From Hemerocallis citrina (taxonomy: Eukaryota; Streptophyta; Magnoliopsida; Asparagales; Asphodelaceae): DNA of 64,000 nucleotides. A program made the position numbers and the translations under genes. The notes under the pieces are model-generated. The model was not told the origin of the DNA and made no database searches. It was given only the letters and a program-made list of their open reading frames with translations. Location: the NCBI GenBank assembly GCA_017893485.1, contig CM030363.1, forward strand, positions 174,184,686 to 174,248,685, in the 5' to 3' direction. Each line of letters starts with the position of its first letter. The stretch's first letter is position 1. Positions 1 to 12,374 of this stretch are shown piece after piece.

Positions 1-42
1 GAAATGGTTACGATACATCCATGACTACAAATACAACACAAA

Positions 43-430
43 TCTATAATCTCTAATATTATAATGGAAGAGTTGAAATTGTTATTTGTCAACATATAAA
101 TTTGTACGTTGTATGTGCATCTCCAACTCTTCTATTAATTACAACAAAAACAAATAATATAAAAAATTAACCTATGTAAAACATGCAACGCACGTGCAAA
201 ACAATTTTATAATATTTTTTAATACCAAACATACACATATTGCACGTACAACTTAAATTCTACTTATAAACACGTGCATTGCACGTACAAATTGTAGTTT
301 TTCTTTCAAAATATTTTTCCCCATTACGTACAACGCACGTCTAACTCCAAAATTATTTCTTCAGAGTATATCGCACATGAAAATTCTCAAACTCTTATCA
401 AAATGTGCATCGCACGTAAAAAAATACTAG
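43..430 (+). mobile_element. Small non-autonomous Helitron
   Basis: The 388 bp segment begins with TC (TCTATAATCTCTAATATTA, preceded by A) and ends with CTAG followed by T. That is the A|TC...CTRR|T layout of Helitrons, which leave no target duplication. A short hairpin (GTGC-ATC-GCAC) lies about 11 bp before the CTAG end, as expected for the Helitron terminator. Four further diverged copies of the GCAnnGCACGT-like hairpin motif lie inside (about 180-345), which is unusual. There is no coding capacity, so it depended on Rep/helicase from elsewhere. The 5' end is less certain than the 3' end. Confidence 0.6.
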
Positions 431-1333
431 TCGAATTTAATTAAGAAATCAACTGTGTAGCAAGTAAAGTAGAAAGAAAAGATGCAGCATCTTGTTTTAT
501 ATTAATGATGGGCCAAAGTGAAAGCGAATAGAATAATATGAAGCAAAAAATGAGAACGAACAAGTCAAAAAGAAGATTAAAGTGTTTGACATTCATATCA
601 AAATGAAGCATATCAAAGAAAGGTCAAGATTATGAAATTGTAACTAAATTATACTCTTTGAAATCAGAATTTCGGACATGCGAAGGGTCCTAATTAAAGA
701 TATAACAAAATTATTTGATTCAAAGCATGCAGAATAAATTGTTTACCAAATTATGGTTCCAGATTTAACATCAGAAAATTACAAACACTGAAACCGTAGA
801 TCTAACATCAGAAAATTTAGAACAACAAAAATATCCCAACAATGCACTTTTAAAGGGTGAATCTGATGACTAACATTCCAACAACCATTCCCAAATACAT
901 CCAAAAACACAACTTTCATGCCTAATAGGAATCACAACACAGCAATCATAAGAAACTAGAAATTATTAGCACGGATCTGGCACTAAATCCACTAATCCCA
1001 TCATTCACAACAGCAAGAAAACCCTAAACAACCCTACACAACCCATCGTCTACCATAAAGAACACAACTTTACGCAACTAGAACAAAAACCCATATCAAA
1101 TATCATAAAATTGCTGAAAAAGTAGAAAATTTTATAGGTTTGATGGCAGAACATGATGAAAAAAGTGAACTATGCAGGTTTCAATGAAAGCGTTTTTCAT
1201 TGTTTTACAGATCATTAACGAAGTAGTATTAGCAACAAATCATTAAGTTTGACGTTGTATGAAAACGAATAGAAAGTTCGACGACATATCTTTCTTGTCG
1301 TGGTTAAACCAACGGCCTAGAGTTTCTCAACAC
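431..1333. other. AT-rich stretch, no gene recognised
   Basis: About 900 bp of AT-rich sequence with no convincing reading frame on either strand. The right end (about 1240-1335) may be leader sequence of the Copia-type element whose LTR follows, read on the minus strand. I see no protein similarity to support that. Confidence 0.4.
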
Positions 1334-2230
<897 letters not shown>

Positions 2231-2231
2231 C

Positions 2232-2247
2232 AAGCCTCCCACCCCTG
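2232..2247 (-). promoter_or_regulatory. Polypurine tract of element A
   Basis: Directly inside the 3' LTR, the minus strand reads AGGGGTGGGAGGCTTG. This is the expected position and composition of the plus-strand DNA primer. Element B has the related AGGAGTGGGGGTCTTA at the same position. Confidence 0.7.
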
Positions 2248-2496
2248 AAGACTAAGTTTCACAGCCTTTGAGGAGTATTTTGTCCGTTTTTAATGGCTTA
2301 TAAAATTTATCGGAGTTCTCGGGGGAGTTTGGATATTGATCGAGATGTAACGATGTTATTCCGAGTTTGTAAAATACCTCAAATTATTCTCAGAATTTTC
2401 TGGATTTTTTGTGATTTTTCCAGTTTTTTATTATTTTTTCCCAATTTTAATCATTTTTTGAATTTTTTTATTCAATTTTTGAATTTTAATAATTAA

Positions 2497-2909
2497 CCAG
2501 GTTTGTCCGTTAACACGTGCCTACGGCACGTCTTCGGAACGATGCACCATGTTTGATTATATAAAATAGTTTTGGAGGTCCAGCAAATTAATTGAAGTAG
2601 CAAACATAGAGTAAAAAACATAGAGCAAGTATTATATGATTTTTTGATTTTTTTTGAATTATTTTTAAAGTTTATAAATTTTTAATTTTTTTAGTTTTTT
2701 AGTTTTTTTATTTTTAAAAATAGAAGAGGGAAGGAGAGAGAGAAAAAATAAATAAATAAATAAATAAATGTAGGAGTTGTTTTGGGTGGGAAATTTGAAT
2801 TTGAGTTTTGGGGAGAAAATATGTTTTGTAAGGTTAGATCTAGGCCTTTAATTTTTTGGGAATTGAAGGAGAGCCACTTGATAGCTTTCTTTGTGTTTTA
2901 TTATATAGA
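2497..2909 (-). mobile_element. Non-autonomous Helitron nested in element A
   Basis: On the minus strand it starts TCTATATAATAAAACACAAA (preceded by A) and ends with the hairpin ACGTGCC-GTA-GGCACGT, a short spacer and CTGG followed by T. It aligns with the Helitron at 14710-15225 along much of its length, including both ends, the purine/pyrimidine tract and an AT-rich half. It is 413 bp and non-coding. It lies in the 3' internal region of element A and so arrived after A. Confidence 0.7.
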
Positions 2910-4440
2910 TTTTTGAATTATTAATTAATTGTTATAATTTAATAATTATTTTTTCAGGAGAAAAAAATATTTTTCCGAATTAATAACTATTTTTAAAAAT
3001 TTTTAACTAATATTTTCAAAATTTTAATTATTTTTCGAAATTATTAAATAATTAATTTAATTTAATAATTAAAATAAAAGAAATAACCTTGATGACGTGG
3101 CGTAATCTGAGCCGTTGATCACAATCAAGAGAGCGCGCATCGGGAGGCGGAGTGTTTTCTTGCGTTTTCATGCTCGGAACTGAGTTTGCTCGGATCTTGC
3201 CAAACGTTCGCTGAGATGGCTCGAGATGGCGCCACATGGCGGTCAATGGTGACCGTTGACTTGGTCATGTCAACGGTTGACCATTGACCCCGATGTATTT
3301 TTTTCTTCTTCTTCTGACTTCTTCCTTCGCCTTCCTCCTTCGACCCCTTCTTCGACATTTGGACGGTGAGCATAGTCCAAAAGGGGGGCTCGACGAAGGG
3401 ACCTTGACGAAAGGAGCTCGCCAAGGTGGAGACGAGCTCACCGAGGGTGATGGAGGGGGAGCTCGGCAAAGGTGGTGGAGGCGGAGCTCAACAGCGATGG
3501 GTTCGACGAGGTTGGCGACGTGGAGCTTGACACTTCGGGAGGGAGAGCTTGACAGAGCTCTTCCTTGGAGTTCGACTACTCCGTATACGGGCGGCGAAGG
3601 AGGAGCTCGACAGTCGTGGGAGGTTGGCGAGGAGTTCGACGAGGAGCTCCGGAGTTGGAGGAGCTTGGAGCTCGGGATTAGCGCTCGGCATTGGAGTTCT
3701 TCGATGTGGAGACGAGAGGAGGGATGATGGCGAGGTTGATCTCGGCGAGGAGCTCAGAGCTCGGTGAGGGAGCTCGGAGTATGGCAATGGTGGCAGAAAT
3801 GCACCTTGTTGGAGGTGGAGCTCGATGTTGGGGGCTCGGCGAGGTGAGGTCAAGCCCGGCGATGGTGGCTAGTTGGGAAGCCGGCGAAATAGGGCGCAGA
3901 GCTCAACGTTGGCGAGGGGATGGCTCCAAAGTACGGGTTTTTGAAGGTGTAGTTCTGATGGGTTTTGAAGAAGAAAGGTTTTGTGGGTTTGGGTCCAAAC
4001 GGGTTCAGATCCGACCTGTTAACCCCTTAATAATTTTTTTGGTGTGCCATCTCTGCCGTCGATCTAGATTTGAGTGTGGATCGGGAGGAGGAGCTTTTCT
4101 CCATTTTCCAGTTCGGGGACGCATTTGCTCGGATTTTGGATTCGAGCGACGTGGCAAGATCTGAGCAGTCGATCTGGATCAGGCGCACATCCCGAGGCGG
4201 AGATTTTCCCTAATTTCACGTTTGGGGACACGTTTGCTCGGGTCATGCCACCGAAGAGTTATGGTTGTTCAACCGTGTGACACGTGTCTTTTAACCATTG
4301 ACCGTTTTTTGCATGATTTGTTGTCTCGGCGCAGCTGTGTTGTATCCCACTTTACCAGTGCTACGGACGTTTGATCGGAGCATTTGACCACTCGCTTTGA
4401 AGCTGAATAAAGGATCTACAATTTCTCTTTAGAAGTCAGT
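2910..4440. other. 3' internal region of element A, GC-rich with a diverged direct repeat
   Basis: After an AT-rich 150 bp, the segment 3090-4290 is GC-rich and full of GAGCTCG words. A block around 3090-3300 (gacgtggc, gggaggcggag, tttgctcgga, ccattgacc words in order) recurs in diverged form at 4060-4310. Several overlapping frames on both strands (for example plus 3284-3727 and 3691-4164) look like by-products of low stop density. I recognise no domain. It may be a decayed insert or an extended untranslated region. Confidence 0.4.
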
Positions 4441-5430
4441 TGAAGAATCATTCTTCTTCATGTTCAAAATAGTCCCACAACATCTTTGTCTTCATGAAGT
4501 TGAGAAAAGCTTTGTATAACTCTTGGGAAGATCTATTCTTGGAGGCGAGTCTAAGGAGCATCTCTAGACGAATTAGGCTCCGAACTCTCTTGGAAGAAGG
4601 TCGTTCAGGAGGTGAGCGGGAGGAGGAGCATCGCCAGGGTTTAGGAGAGAGCCATTCGGGAGGCGAGTTCGAGGAGCAACTCTAGGGGAGAGTTAAGCTC
4701 CAAAATCGTTTGGAAAGAAGGCAACTTGGGAGGCGAGTGGGACGAGAAGGTCACCAGGCTCTAAGAGAGAGCCATTTGGGAGACGAGTTTGAGGAGCAAC
4801 TCTAGGAGAGAGTTGAGCTCCGAACTCGTTGAGAAGAAAGCCGCTCGGGAGGCGAGTGGAGCGAAGAGCATCACCAGGCTCTAGGAGAGAGCCGTTTGGG
4901 AGACAAGTTTAATGAGAAAATCTAGGGGAGAGTTGAGCTCCAAACTTGTTTGGAAGAAGACCGCTCCGGAGGTAAGCGGGAGGAGAGCATCGCCAGGCTT
5001 TAGGAGAGAGCCGTTTGGGAGGCAAGTTTGAGGAGCAACTCTAGGGAAGAGTTGAGCTCCGAACTCGTTTGGAAGAAGGCAACACAGGTGGTGAGCGGGA
5101 AGAGAGCATCGCTAGGCTCTAGGAGAGAGCCATTTGGGAGGCAAGTTTGAAGAGCGACTCTAGGGGAGAGTTGTGCTCCGAACTCATTTGGAAGAAGGTC
5201 GCTCAGGAGATGAGCGGGAGGAGAGCATCACCAAGCTTTAGGAGAAAGCCATTTGGGAGGCGAGTTTGAGGAGCGACTCTAGGGGAGAGTTGAGCTCTAA
5301 ACTCGTTTGGAAGAAGGCCACTCAGGATGTGAGCAGGAGGAGAGCATCGCCAGGCTCTTGGAGAGATCCGTTTGAGAGGCGAGTTTAAGAAGCAACTCTA
5401 TGGGAGAGTTGAGCTCCGAACTTGCTTATC
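4440..5430. repeat. ~119 bp tandem array in element A
   Basis: About eight diverged units of 118-120 bp. The landmark word GAGAGTTGAGCTCC recurs near 4688, 4808, 4928, 5046, 5166, 5285 and 5403. Units also share ...GGAGAGAGCC, TTTGGGAGGCGAG and TGGAAGAAGGC blocks. The array lies between gag and the 3' LTR. The first unit (from about 4490) is the most diverged. Confidence 0.85.
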
Positions 5431-5524
5431 GCAAAATTTAACCAGTAGTGGGAGTAGTCTGAATGTTTGTTTTGAGCCCTGAAACCGCATATTTGCAAGC
5501 TGTGAGAGCAATTTCAAAGCATGA

Positions 5525-5880
5525 TTGTGAACTTCGAACTAGTTGTTATGGGTATCAACGAGTTTTAGGAGCAATTTTGAATGGTGAGCTACTCTATACT
5601 TGTTTATTTGCAAGCAGCTAAAGCGGCGTCGAACCAAGTGTTGGACTCCAAACTTGTTGTTTGAGGGGGTTAACGAGTCGTAGGTATAATTCCGAATGGT
5701 GAGCTGCTCCGCACTTGTTTATTTGCAAGTGGCTAAAGTGGCGTCGAACCAAGTGTTGGACTCCAAACATGTTGTTTGAGGGGGTTAACGAGTTGTAGGA
5801 GCAATTCCGAATGGTGAGCTGCTCCACACTTGCTTGTACAAGCGGCTAAAGTGGCGTCGAACCAAGTGTTGGAATCCCAA
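5525..5880. repeat. ~116 bp tandem array in element A
   Basis: Three units marked by TGGTGAGCT(A/G)CTC near 5581, 5696 and 5812, each followed by AAAGTGGCGTCGAACCAAGTG-like sequence and GGGGGTTAACGAGT. The sequence is unrelated at a glance to the neighbouring ~119 bp array, although the period is similar. Confidence 0.8.
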
Positions 5881-6119
5881 ACCATCTTTTGAGCTTAGTA
5901 AGTTGTGGGACTGTAGGACAAGCTGGACTTCGAACTTACCGTTTAATGAGTCGTAGATGTGACTTAGAGAGATAGAAATGAGGCAAATGCAATAATTTTC
6001 AATAGAAAAAAGCTATGTTTTATTGATACAAACTAAGTGGTCGCTTCAATGGGGCGAACGATTATTACATGCTTTTGGCTGTGTTACAAGCATCAACCTT
6101 ATTGAAAACTAAAAACCAA

Positions 6120-7723
6120 CTTCTACGATAGGTTGAAGGCCTTTTCGGGAGGAGTTTGATTCTCCCCCCACTGGACCTCCATGGATAAGGTGGAGGATGA
6201 CCCCAGATTCGGAGTCTTAGAACTCGGCGGGCCTCTCAGTTAGCTTGTTGGCTCCTCAGGGTGGAGGATCAGCCCCACCCTTTCTGACGAACTTGGCCAG
6301 GTGTCCCCGCTATATGTGTTCTTCGATCTCATCTTTGAGAGCCTGAGAGTCATTCGTGTCGTAGTTGTGGTCCCTATGAAAGCGGCACCACTTATCCCTG
6401 TTTCTTTTCTTAACAGGGGTATTCATTCTATGGGGACCATGGAGTAACCCTTCCTTGTCCACCTCTATAAGAACTGCTGAGAAACTAGCATTGAGGGGGG
6501 TGAACTTCTCAAAATGAGGAGCTAGGCGGTGCTGACCATTGTTGTCCTTCTAGAATTTCTGGGACCCTTTTTCGCTTGTATTCTTTCGTTTGTTCTCGGA
6601 AGATGACTCCTCTTGACTGCGGGGGTTGAGAGCTTCTTCCGCTTTGATGTACTTCCCACTCATAAGCAGGAGTTCCGAGAAGTCCTGAGGAGGCTTCTTG
6701 GTAAGGAATGCCTTAAGGTCGACGTTATTGACGTTGTGCCTGAATGCTGCAGAGGCCACTAATTGGTTGAGAGAGCCAATAGAACGGTCCTCGGCAGTAA
6801 AGCTCCGAACATAATCTCTTAGACATTCACCCTTTCTTTGGCTGAGGGCTAGCAAAGATGCACTTGTTTTCTCGGCTTGGCAACTGCTAACAATGTGGGT
6901 GAGGAAGAGCTCCTCAAACTGTTCGAATGAGAAGATGGAGGCTGAGGATAGACAGGACTACCACTCTCGCGCTGGTCCCTTCAACGTTGCTGGGAGAGGA
7001 GCGCATCCGATGCTTGATGAATCATCATGAGAGTTTCAAAACTCTCGATATGATCGGCCGGGTCTGACTCCCTATTGTAGGATTCAAAGTAGGGCAGCCT
7101 AAAGGTTTCGGGGACCGGAGCTTCTATGATGGCCCTAGAAAAGAGGGGTCTGCTTGGGCGAAACTTATTGGTCCGTTGTTTTTCTTCGGGATTGATCTTG
7201 TTGAGCTACCTCTACATCTCGTGGAGACGAGTGTGGACCGAGTCATCCTTCCGGTCGGGTCTAGTCAACCCTCGGGACTCTCCTGCATAAGTGGCGGTAT
7301 GGCAAGGACTAGGCGCACGCTGATCCTAACTCGTGGCAATATTAAGAGCTCGCAGGATATCTTCATTGAAGTTCTAGAGCTCGGCCTGAGTAACTGGTGA
7401 CTCTCCAGCTTGGTGGTCCCCTGGTGTGGCTTGATTTATTGGAGTATGACTTCTCCGTCGACGACATGGAGGGGACTCTGTTCGCCTCCTCAGGGGAGGG
7501 GATCTTCTATTCCTCGGCCTGCGGGGGGTTCGGACTCTCGTGTCCCCTGGGCGTTCGGGTTGAGGGACTTTCTCAAGGGCTCGCCTTTCATTTAAGAGAG
7601 TTCGGAGGTTGACTCCCTGCTAATGGTTAACAATTATTTGACAGAGATCCTGCCCGAAAGGGCTTTGAAAAGCCATAGAGTCCGTTGAAGGATTGTGTAC
7701 CAAGACATGGTCATGAAGAGGGT
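6120..7723 (-). pseudogene. gag (C-terminal part) of element A, degenerate
   Basis: Minus-strand frames with stops and shifts match the Tat-type capsid. One piece carries a DPADHIESFETLM-like segment near 7030-7080. Then comes 6550-6855, with LRDYVRSFTAE and a basic tail. Last is a zinc-binding-like segment near 6340-6410, WCRFHRDHNYDTNDSQALKD. Proteins of this type form the particle that packages retrotransposon RNA. The same order is seen in element B gag (43400-44761). The N-terminal part lies beyond the solo LTR, at 10892-11105. No protease or polymerase reading follows at lower coordinates. Confidence 0.7.
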
Positions 7724-7728
7724 GTTGT

Positions 7729-10700
7729 TGTCACGCTCCGCATCCCAAAAGAACACGGAATACGGTACGCGACTAAGCCCAGCGGATAGTTTTCACCATC
7801 TATAAGCTGTACGGACCTGCTTGACTCGTCATAATAGTAAATATAACAGTATACTCCAACCAGGAATGCAAAAACAATCATAACTCAACAGTATTCATTG
7901 CATCAAATATAAATATTCCAACAAATACTAGATCCGAACAAAACAATAATCCTGGGACAATAAGCCCAAATACAAGTCTCAATTAAGTTTATGAAATAAA
8001 ACAGTTCATCAAAATATTTTAAGCAAATTATTCCAATTGTGCAGCTCAAAACTTTTCCGCACCAACTCCAGTAGGCAATTGATCAGCAAAACCTACTCAA
8101 ATGGCAATTACAAGGAAAATAGGGAAAACAGGAAAACATATAGCCCGTTAGATGCAAGTCCAGGCCGCAGGCAATACAAGTAGGAAAATGGGGGAAAAAC
8201 TAAACTAAACTGGTAAATACTAACATGGGAAAAGCAATAAATACAACAATTTACAGATGGCAGTAAGCAGCGGAAAAACAGTAAAAGTGTAATAGTAACA
8301 GTAAGGATCAACAGTAATAATGTGTCAACGGTAGCAGTAATCAACAGTAGCAGTGATTCCACAGTAACAGTAAATCAACAGTAACTGTAATAGGATAAGA
8401 CAGTGTAAACAGTTATTCTTTTGTCTAATGTTCATTACTAACTAGGTAGCACTTCATGCGTCCCAGATTTTACCACATGGTTGCTACATCAAACAGTTTC
8501 ATTTTAAGAATTTGTAGTGGAACTTCTATAGGGCAATATATTTAGACAAATAGTAACAGTAACAGTAATAACAAACAGTAACGGTGTTATGGATCATGTC
8601 CTCATGCATCCAGAGATAAACAGTAGGTACCATAGTAAACAGTGGGGAAATGAATCCCTTCTGAATATGTATTTCTATATTGTCCACTACTCGATCTTTT
8701 CCCTTAAAAATCCTCTTGATTTCTTTTATTATTACTAAACATGTGTGAACAAATACAAACAGGCTAAAGACATGGCAAGAACAGAAAATAAGTCTAACAT
8801 GAAATAGTGATTGCAACGGTTGATGAAACAACTCATAACAGTTAAAACAATGACATTTTCAGTTCTAGACAGCAAGACACTACTGTACCAAATCTGAGAT
8901 TTTCGTTGCTACAGAATAGAAAATACAGATCCGTCAGAAAATATAAAAATTAGACTCTTCTGATTCCAACACATATATATAAGTCACATATCGGCCACAG
9001 AAATAGGGTCGAAAACAACGTTTAATACAGTTCATCCAGAAAATACAAAATCATGTTTATAAGCATGAAAAGAGTTCAAAATCATCAAAATTAAATGTAA
9101 GAAAAATCCGGAAGATTCCTTAATATATCTAGTTTCAAAATATAAAATATCATGAATTTATATTACAGATAGTATAGTCAAGAAAATTGGGAAAATAAAG
9201 TAATATGACAAAATTTTAGTTCTGAAAGTTCAGAAACAGCAGTACCAAAACAAAGATAATTCATAAAGTATAATTCAAAATATAGATACATCAAAAGGAA
9301 GATAAAATAGACAAATAAGGATACAGTTCATATTTACAACGTTTTCTTAAAAAAACAAATAGAATCAGGTTGAAAACATAATTCTTTACTGAACAGCATG
9401 CAGTTTGAAAATGTATCGACTAGTTTCATAAGTATGAAATGAGATACAAAAGTCATTAATTAATTCCAAAAAAATTAGGGATTTCTCCCAGTCATATCTA
9501 AACATACTCAGCAAAATATAAAGTTCAAATTCTACTTTTAGTATTAGTTTTAAAATAAAATTCCATACAAAATACATATAGTTCAGAATCTGGAAAAATA
9601 CGATATGTCTGCAGTAAAACAGCAATAACTCATGCATAAAAACTCAGAATTCAGATCCTTCAAAATTTTTGGAAACTATAAATCAGAGGCTACAAATCAT
9701 GTTCACAAACATATTTATTTCACTGATGTTAATAGGGTCGAAATTACTGTACAAAATAGGACAACAACAAAACAAAAGTTCTCTTATGCATTTTATCAAA
9801 CAACTTAACTACAAACGGTCCAATCTAGATGTCATACAAAGCATAGTATATGTGGGTTACCCAAATCAGCATGGCATGTGAATAAATGGTCTATAATGAG
9901 ATGACATAATCAACAAGCATTCATATAGCAATTTCTACAATATACGGTGTGTCATAACAACATACAATCAAGATGTCCACTAATCTAATTGTTTTCATGC
10001 AACAGTTGTCAATTATTGTAACTACTCATGATCAAGAGATGATGTCAATGGTTAAACTAACAAAATATGATCATCATGAGAGTACAAATATTTTCATACT
10101 AGATTACTTACGATATTTAACTTGTATGACAAAAAGAACACATACAAGCTACTTGCCTGATTATGAAGACGATGAAGACGAAGAATAGAATAACGGGAAC
10201 GGATCCCAAACAACGAACACACGAACGAAAGACGAGAGATGAGATCCAATCCAACCGAAGCACGTGCACACACACCCAAAGAGACAGTAGCCAAACAATA
10301 GCAAGATCGAGAGAAACAACACCAGCAAGAGCATCGACACCAACAGCAAGGGCGACGATGGTGTCGGCCCTAAGGGCGGCGACGACGGCGGGTCGGGGTC
10401 GCGGCGGCGCTGTGCTCAACCACAGCCAGGATGATAGCGGGGAGGGGGGGTTCGGCCTGGGTGAGCGTCGCGACGGGGAAGAAGAGAGGAAGGAGGGGGT
10501 CTGGTGGCCAGGGGTGTCAGGAGAGAGAGGGTGATGGCTAGGAGGAGAGAGAGAATAGGTATTAGGGTTCATAATTAGGGTTAGGATTCAATTAGGGTAT
10601 TTAAATAGAGACAATATGGGCTTGGGTGAACTGGGTAGTATCCAATAGGGTATGAAGAATCCAATAAGAGACTATTAGGCCATGAAATAGGTTTAAACAA

Positions 10701-10886
10701 TAGACAAGATCAAGAACAAATTGTAGGCCAAATAAATGAGAATTAAAAGCTGTGTCGAACAGAGAATGAATCATAAGAGAGAGGAACAACACACCATACA
10801 ATGAAAAGAAAATAAATACAACAAAAAAAAATCCAAAATTTTATTAAATATAATTAAAGTTACAAATAGGAGCAATAGGGGTTACA
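7729..10886 (-). mobile_element. Solo LTR, Tekay/Del-type Ty3/gypsy, nested in element A gag
   Basis: The 3158 bp segment reads TGTAACCCC... to ...GGAGCGTGACA on the minus strand. It is flanked by GTTGT (7724-7728) and GTTGC (10887-10891), 4 of 5 matching. No internal region or second LTR is present, so it is probably a solo LTR left by LTR-LTR recombination. It aligns end to end in layout with 23577-26593. The length (~3 kb) and the GCGTGACA end fit LTRs of the Tekay/Del chromovirus lineage as I know them. A TATTTAAATA box near 10597-10606 (minus reading) precedes a GC-rich leader ORF. Confidence 0.75.
10117..10572 (-). other. Leader ORF inside Tekay-type solo LTR (151 aa)
   Basis: A minus-strand frame starts about 25-30 bp downstream of the LTR TATA-like box. 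It is Ser/Pro-rich for its first ~60 residues, then hydrophobic, with a C-terminal CVRCLGSVPVILFFVF segment and IIRQVAC. The second solo LTR has a 210-aa frame at the same place, also Ser/Pro-rich first, with CVRCFG...PLFLVF and YQAS near its end. The shared layout suggests a real feature of the LTR leader, either coding or a GC-rich RNA. I do not recognise a domain, and chance retention is possible. Confidence 0.35.
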
Positions 10887-10891
10887 GTTGC

Positions 10892-11105
10892 TTTGGACGA
10901 CTTCGATGAGACCCTCCCGAGGCAGCCCCCCGAGACCATGGAGGGGCCTGCAGAGGAGGAAGCTGTTGAGAATGGGACTATTCAGGCTGCGGTTGCTGAA
11001 CTTGTTTGTCGAGTTGAAGAGGAAGATCTTGGAGTTGTGGAGGAGGAGGAAGCGAAGTGGCTCTTCAGCTGGATGCTGCTGCCTTCCCTTTTCCTTTAGG
11101 AGGCA
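10892..11105 (-). pseudogene. gag N-terminal remnant of element A
   Basis: The minus strand starts near an ATG with a basic, Pro/Gln-rich reading next to the primer-binding site. It continues toward the solo LTR insertion, beyond which gag resumes at 7723. A stop interrupts it early. This is the usual position of the gag start in these elements. Confidence 0.5.
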
Positions 11106-11160
11106 TGGCTTGGAAACTGCCTTTACCGGTGATATGTGACTGGGTTCCTTTTTCTGTTTT

Positions 11161-11176
11161 TCACAGACGGTACCAA
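11161..11176 (-). promoter_or_regulatory. Primer-binding-like site of element A
   Basis: Two bases inside the 5' LTR the minus strand reads TTGGTACCGTCTGTGA. Element B has TTGGCACCGTCTATAGG at the same place, so the site is conserved between the two families. I cannot name the priming tRNA with confidence. Confidence 0.6.
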
Positions 11177-11178
11177 TC

Positions 11179-11785
11179 TGTTACTACTGATTTTGGTGTA
11201 GGAGTAAACAGATGTATTTATGGATTCTTTTGGAAACAAATAAGGCAAACCTGTTGACTTCTAGCCGGTGTTTGGCTGTTTCTCGCCGTTGTCATTGACC
11301 TGCAAAAAAGTTCGATACACCGGGATTGTTCCCGGCGACGAACCCTCCGACGCTCAAGTCAGTAATCAAGAAGATTATGAAAGAGCGATTTGTGAAAAAA
11401 TATTGATTACTTTTTTTATGGTGGGGGGAGAGGGGTATTTATAGTCGCTTTTAGAGACAGTTTAGAGATAATCATTGATCCCTATGTCCCGGTGTTTTGG
11501 ATAAGATGTAGAGTTTAAATCATTTCATGATAAGACATTTGGTTTAAACCGTCTTTTAGGGATAACCATGAATTTGACTTACATTTTAAACGATCTGTGC
11601 TAGTTTGTAATGGTTGTCACCCTGACCCAGTTAAACAGACCCGTGTTCGGGTTATTGGGCTTGGAAAAAACCCAGTTCCCAATTCGGACCAGTTTGTAGG
11701 TAAAATTACCGTTTTACCCTTGAGAGTTTTAAGATTCGTGCCCGATTTGAACGGTCCCGATTTGGTTCTCCTTTTAGCCATATCA
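11179..11785 (-). repeat. 5' LTR of element A
   Basis: 607 bp, TGTTACTACTG...CCATATCA on the plus strand, the partner of 1626-2230. A TATAAATACC box (minus reading) lies near 11432-11441. Confidence 0.85.
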
Positions 11786-11790
11786 ATAAT

Positions 11791-12370
11791 GAAGAACAAG
11801 AATGGCGAATCGTCGGTACTAATTGCCACAACAGAAACACATAATTAGCAAAAACAAAATCTAACGGGAACCACACAACAATGACGAGAAGAAGTATGCA
11901 TTCTTTCATTTGTTTTTTTATTAAAAAAAACTCAGAAAGCAAACAATAATATACATACCCTTAATAAATGTATATCATTCTCATATTATCCTCTAACATT
12001 GTGTCCAATCATCTTTGCCCCCAACTAGATCTCATTTCATATTTGGTGCTACGTCCGTTGTGGTGGATGACTGAAAAATAAAGAGAACACGACCAAATCG
12101 AACAGATTCGTTAAATTTAACAAAATCATCTCCCAATTTGAATTCAGTGGGCTTGAAAGACAACTAAAATGCTGTAAGAATATTGTTAGAGACAAATGTT
12201 AATTTATGTCTCTAATTAATAAATAAGATTTAAATATTTGTTAGAGGTGTATATGTTAAAAGAGTAATGCTACACCAACAATCTTTTCTAATTTTTTTTA
12301 TAACCCCAGGTGCACAATATTATTGAAAGTTTCTATACTCTACAATAATATCTATATAAGAAAACACAAA
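11791..12370. other. AT-rich spacer right of element A
   Basis: The first ~100 bp may be the displaced other half of the Copia-type LTR cut at 1625. The rest is AT-rich with no recognisable gene. An AGAGTAATGCTACACC stretch near 12260 resembles ends of small MITEs, but I could not find a matching partner end. Confidence 0.3.
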
Positions 12371-12374
12371 CCTA

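Noticed and set aside
3284..4164. GC-rich frames on both strands in element A
   Set aside because: Overlapping frames in GAGCTCG-rich sequence without a recognisable domain; they lie in the 3' internal region of a retrotransposon.
10163..10534. Plus-strand 123-aa frame opposite the LTR leader ORF
   Set aside because: Shadow of GC-rich leader sequence; the promoter-like box and the shared layout are on the minus strand.
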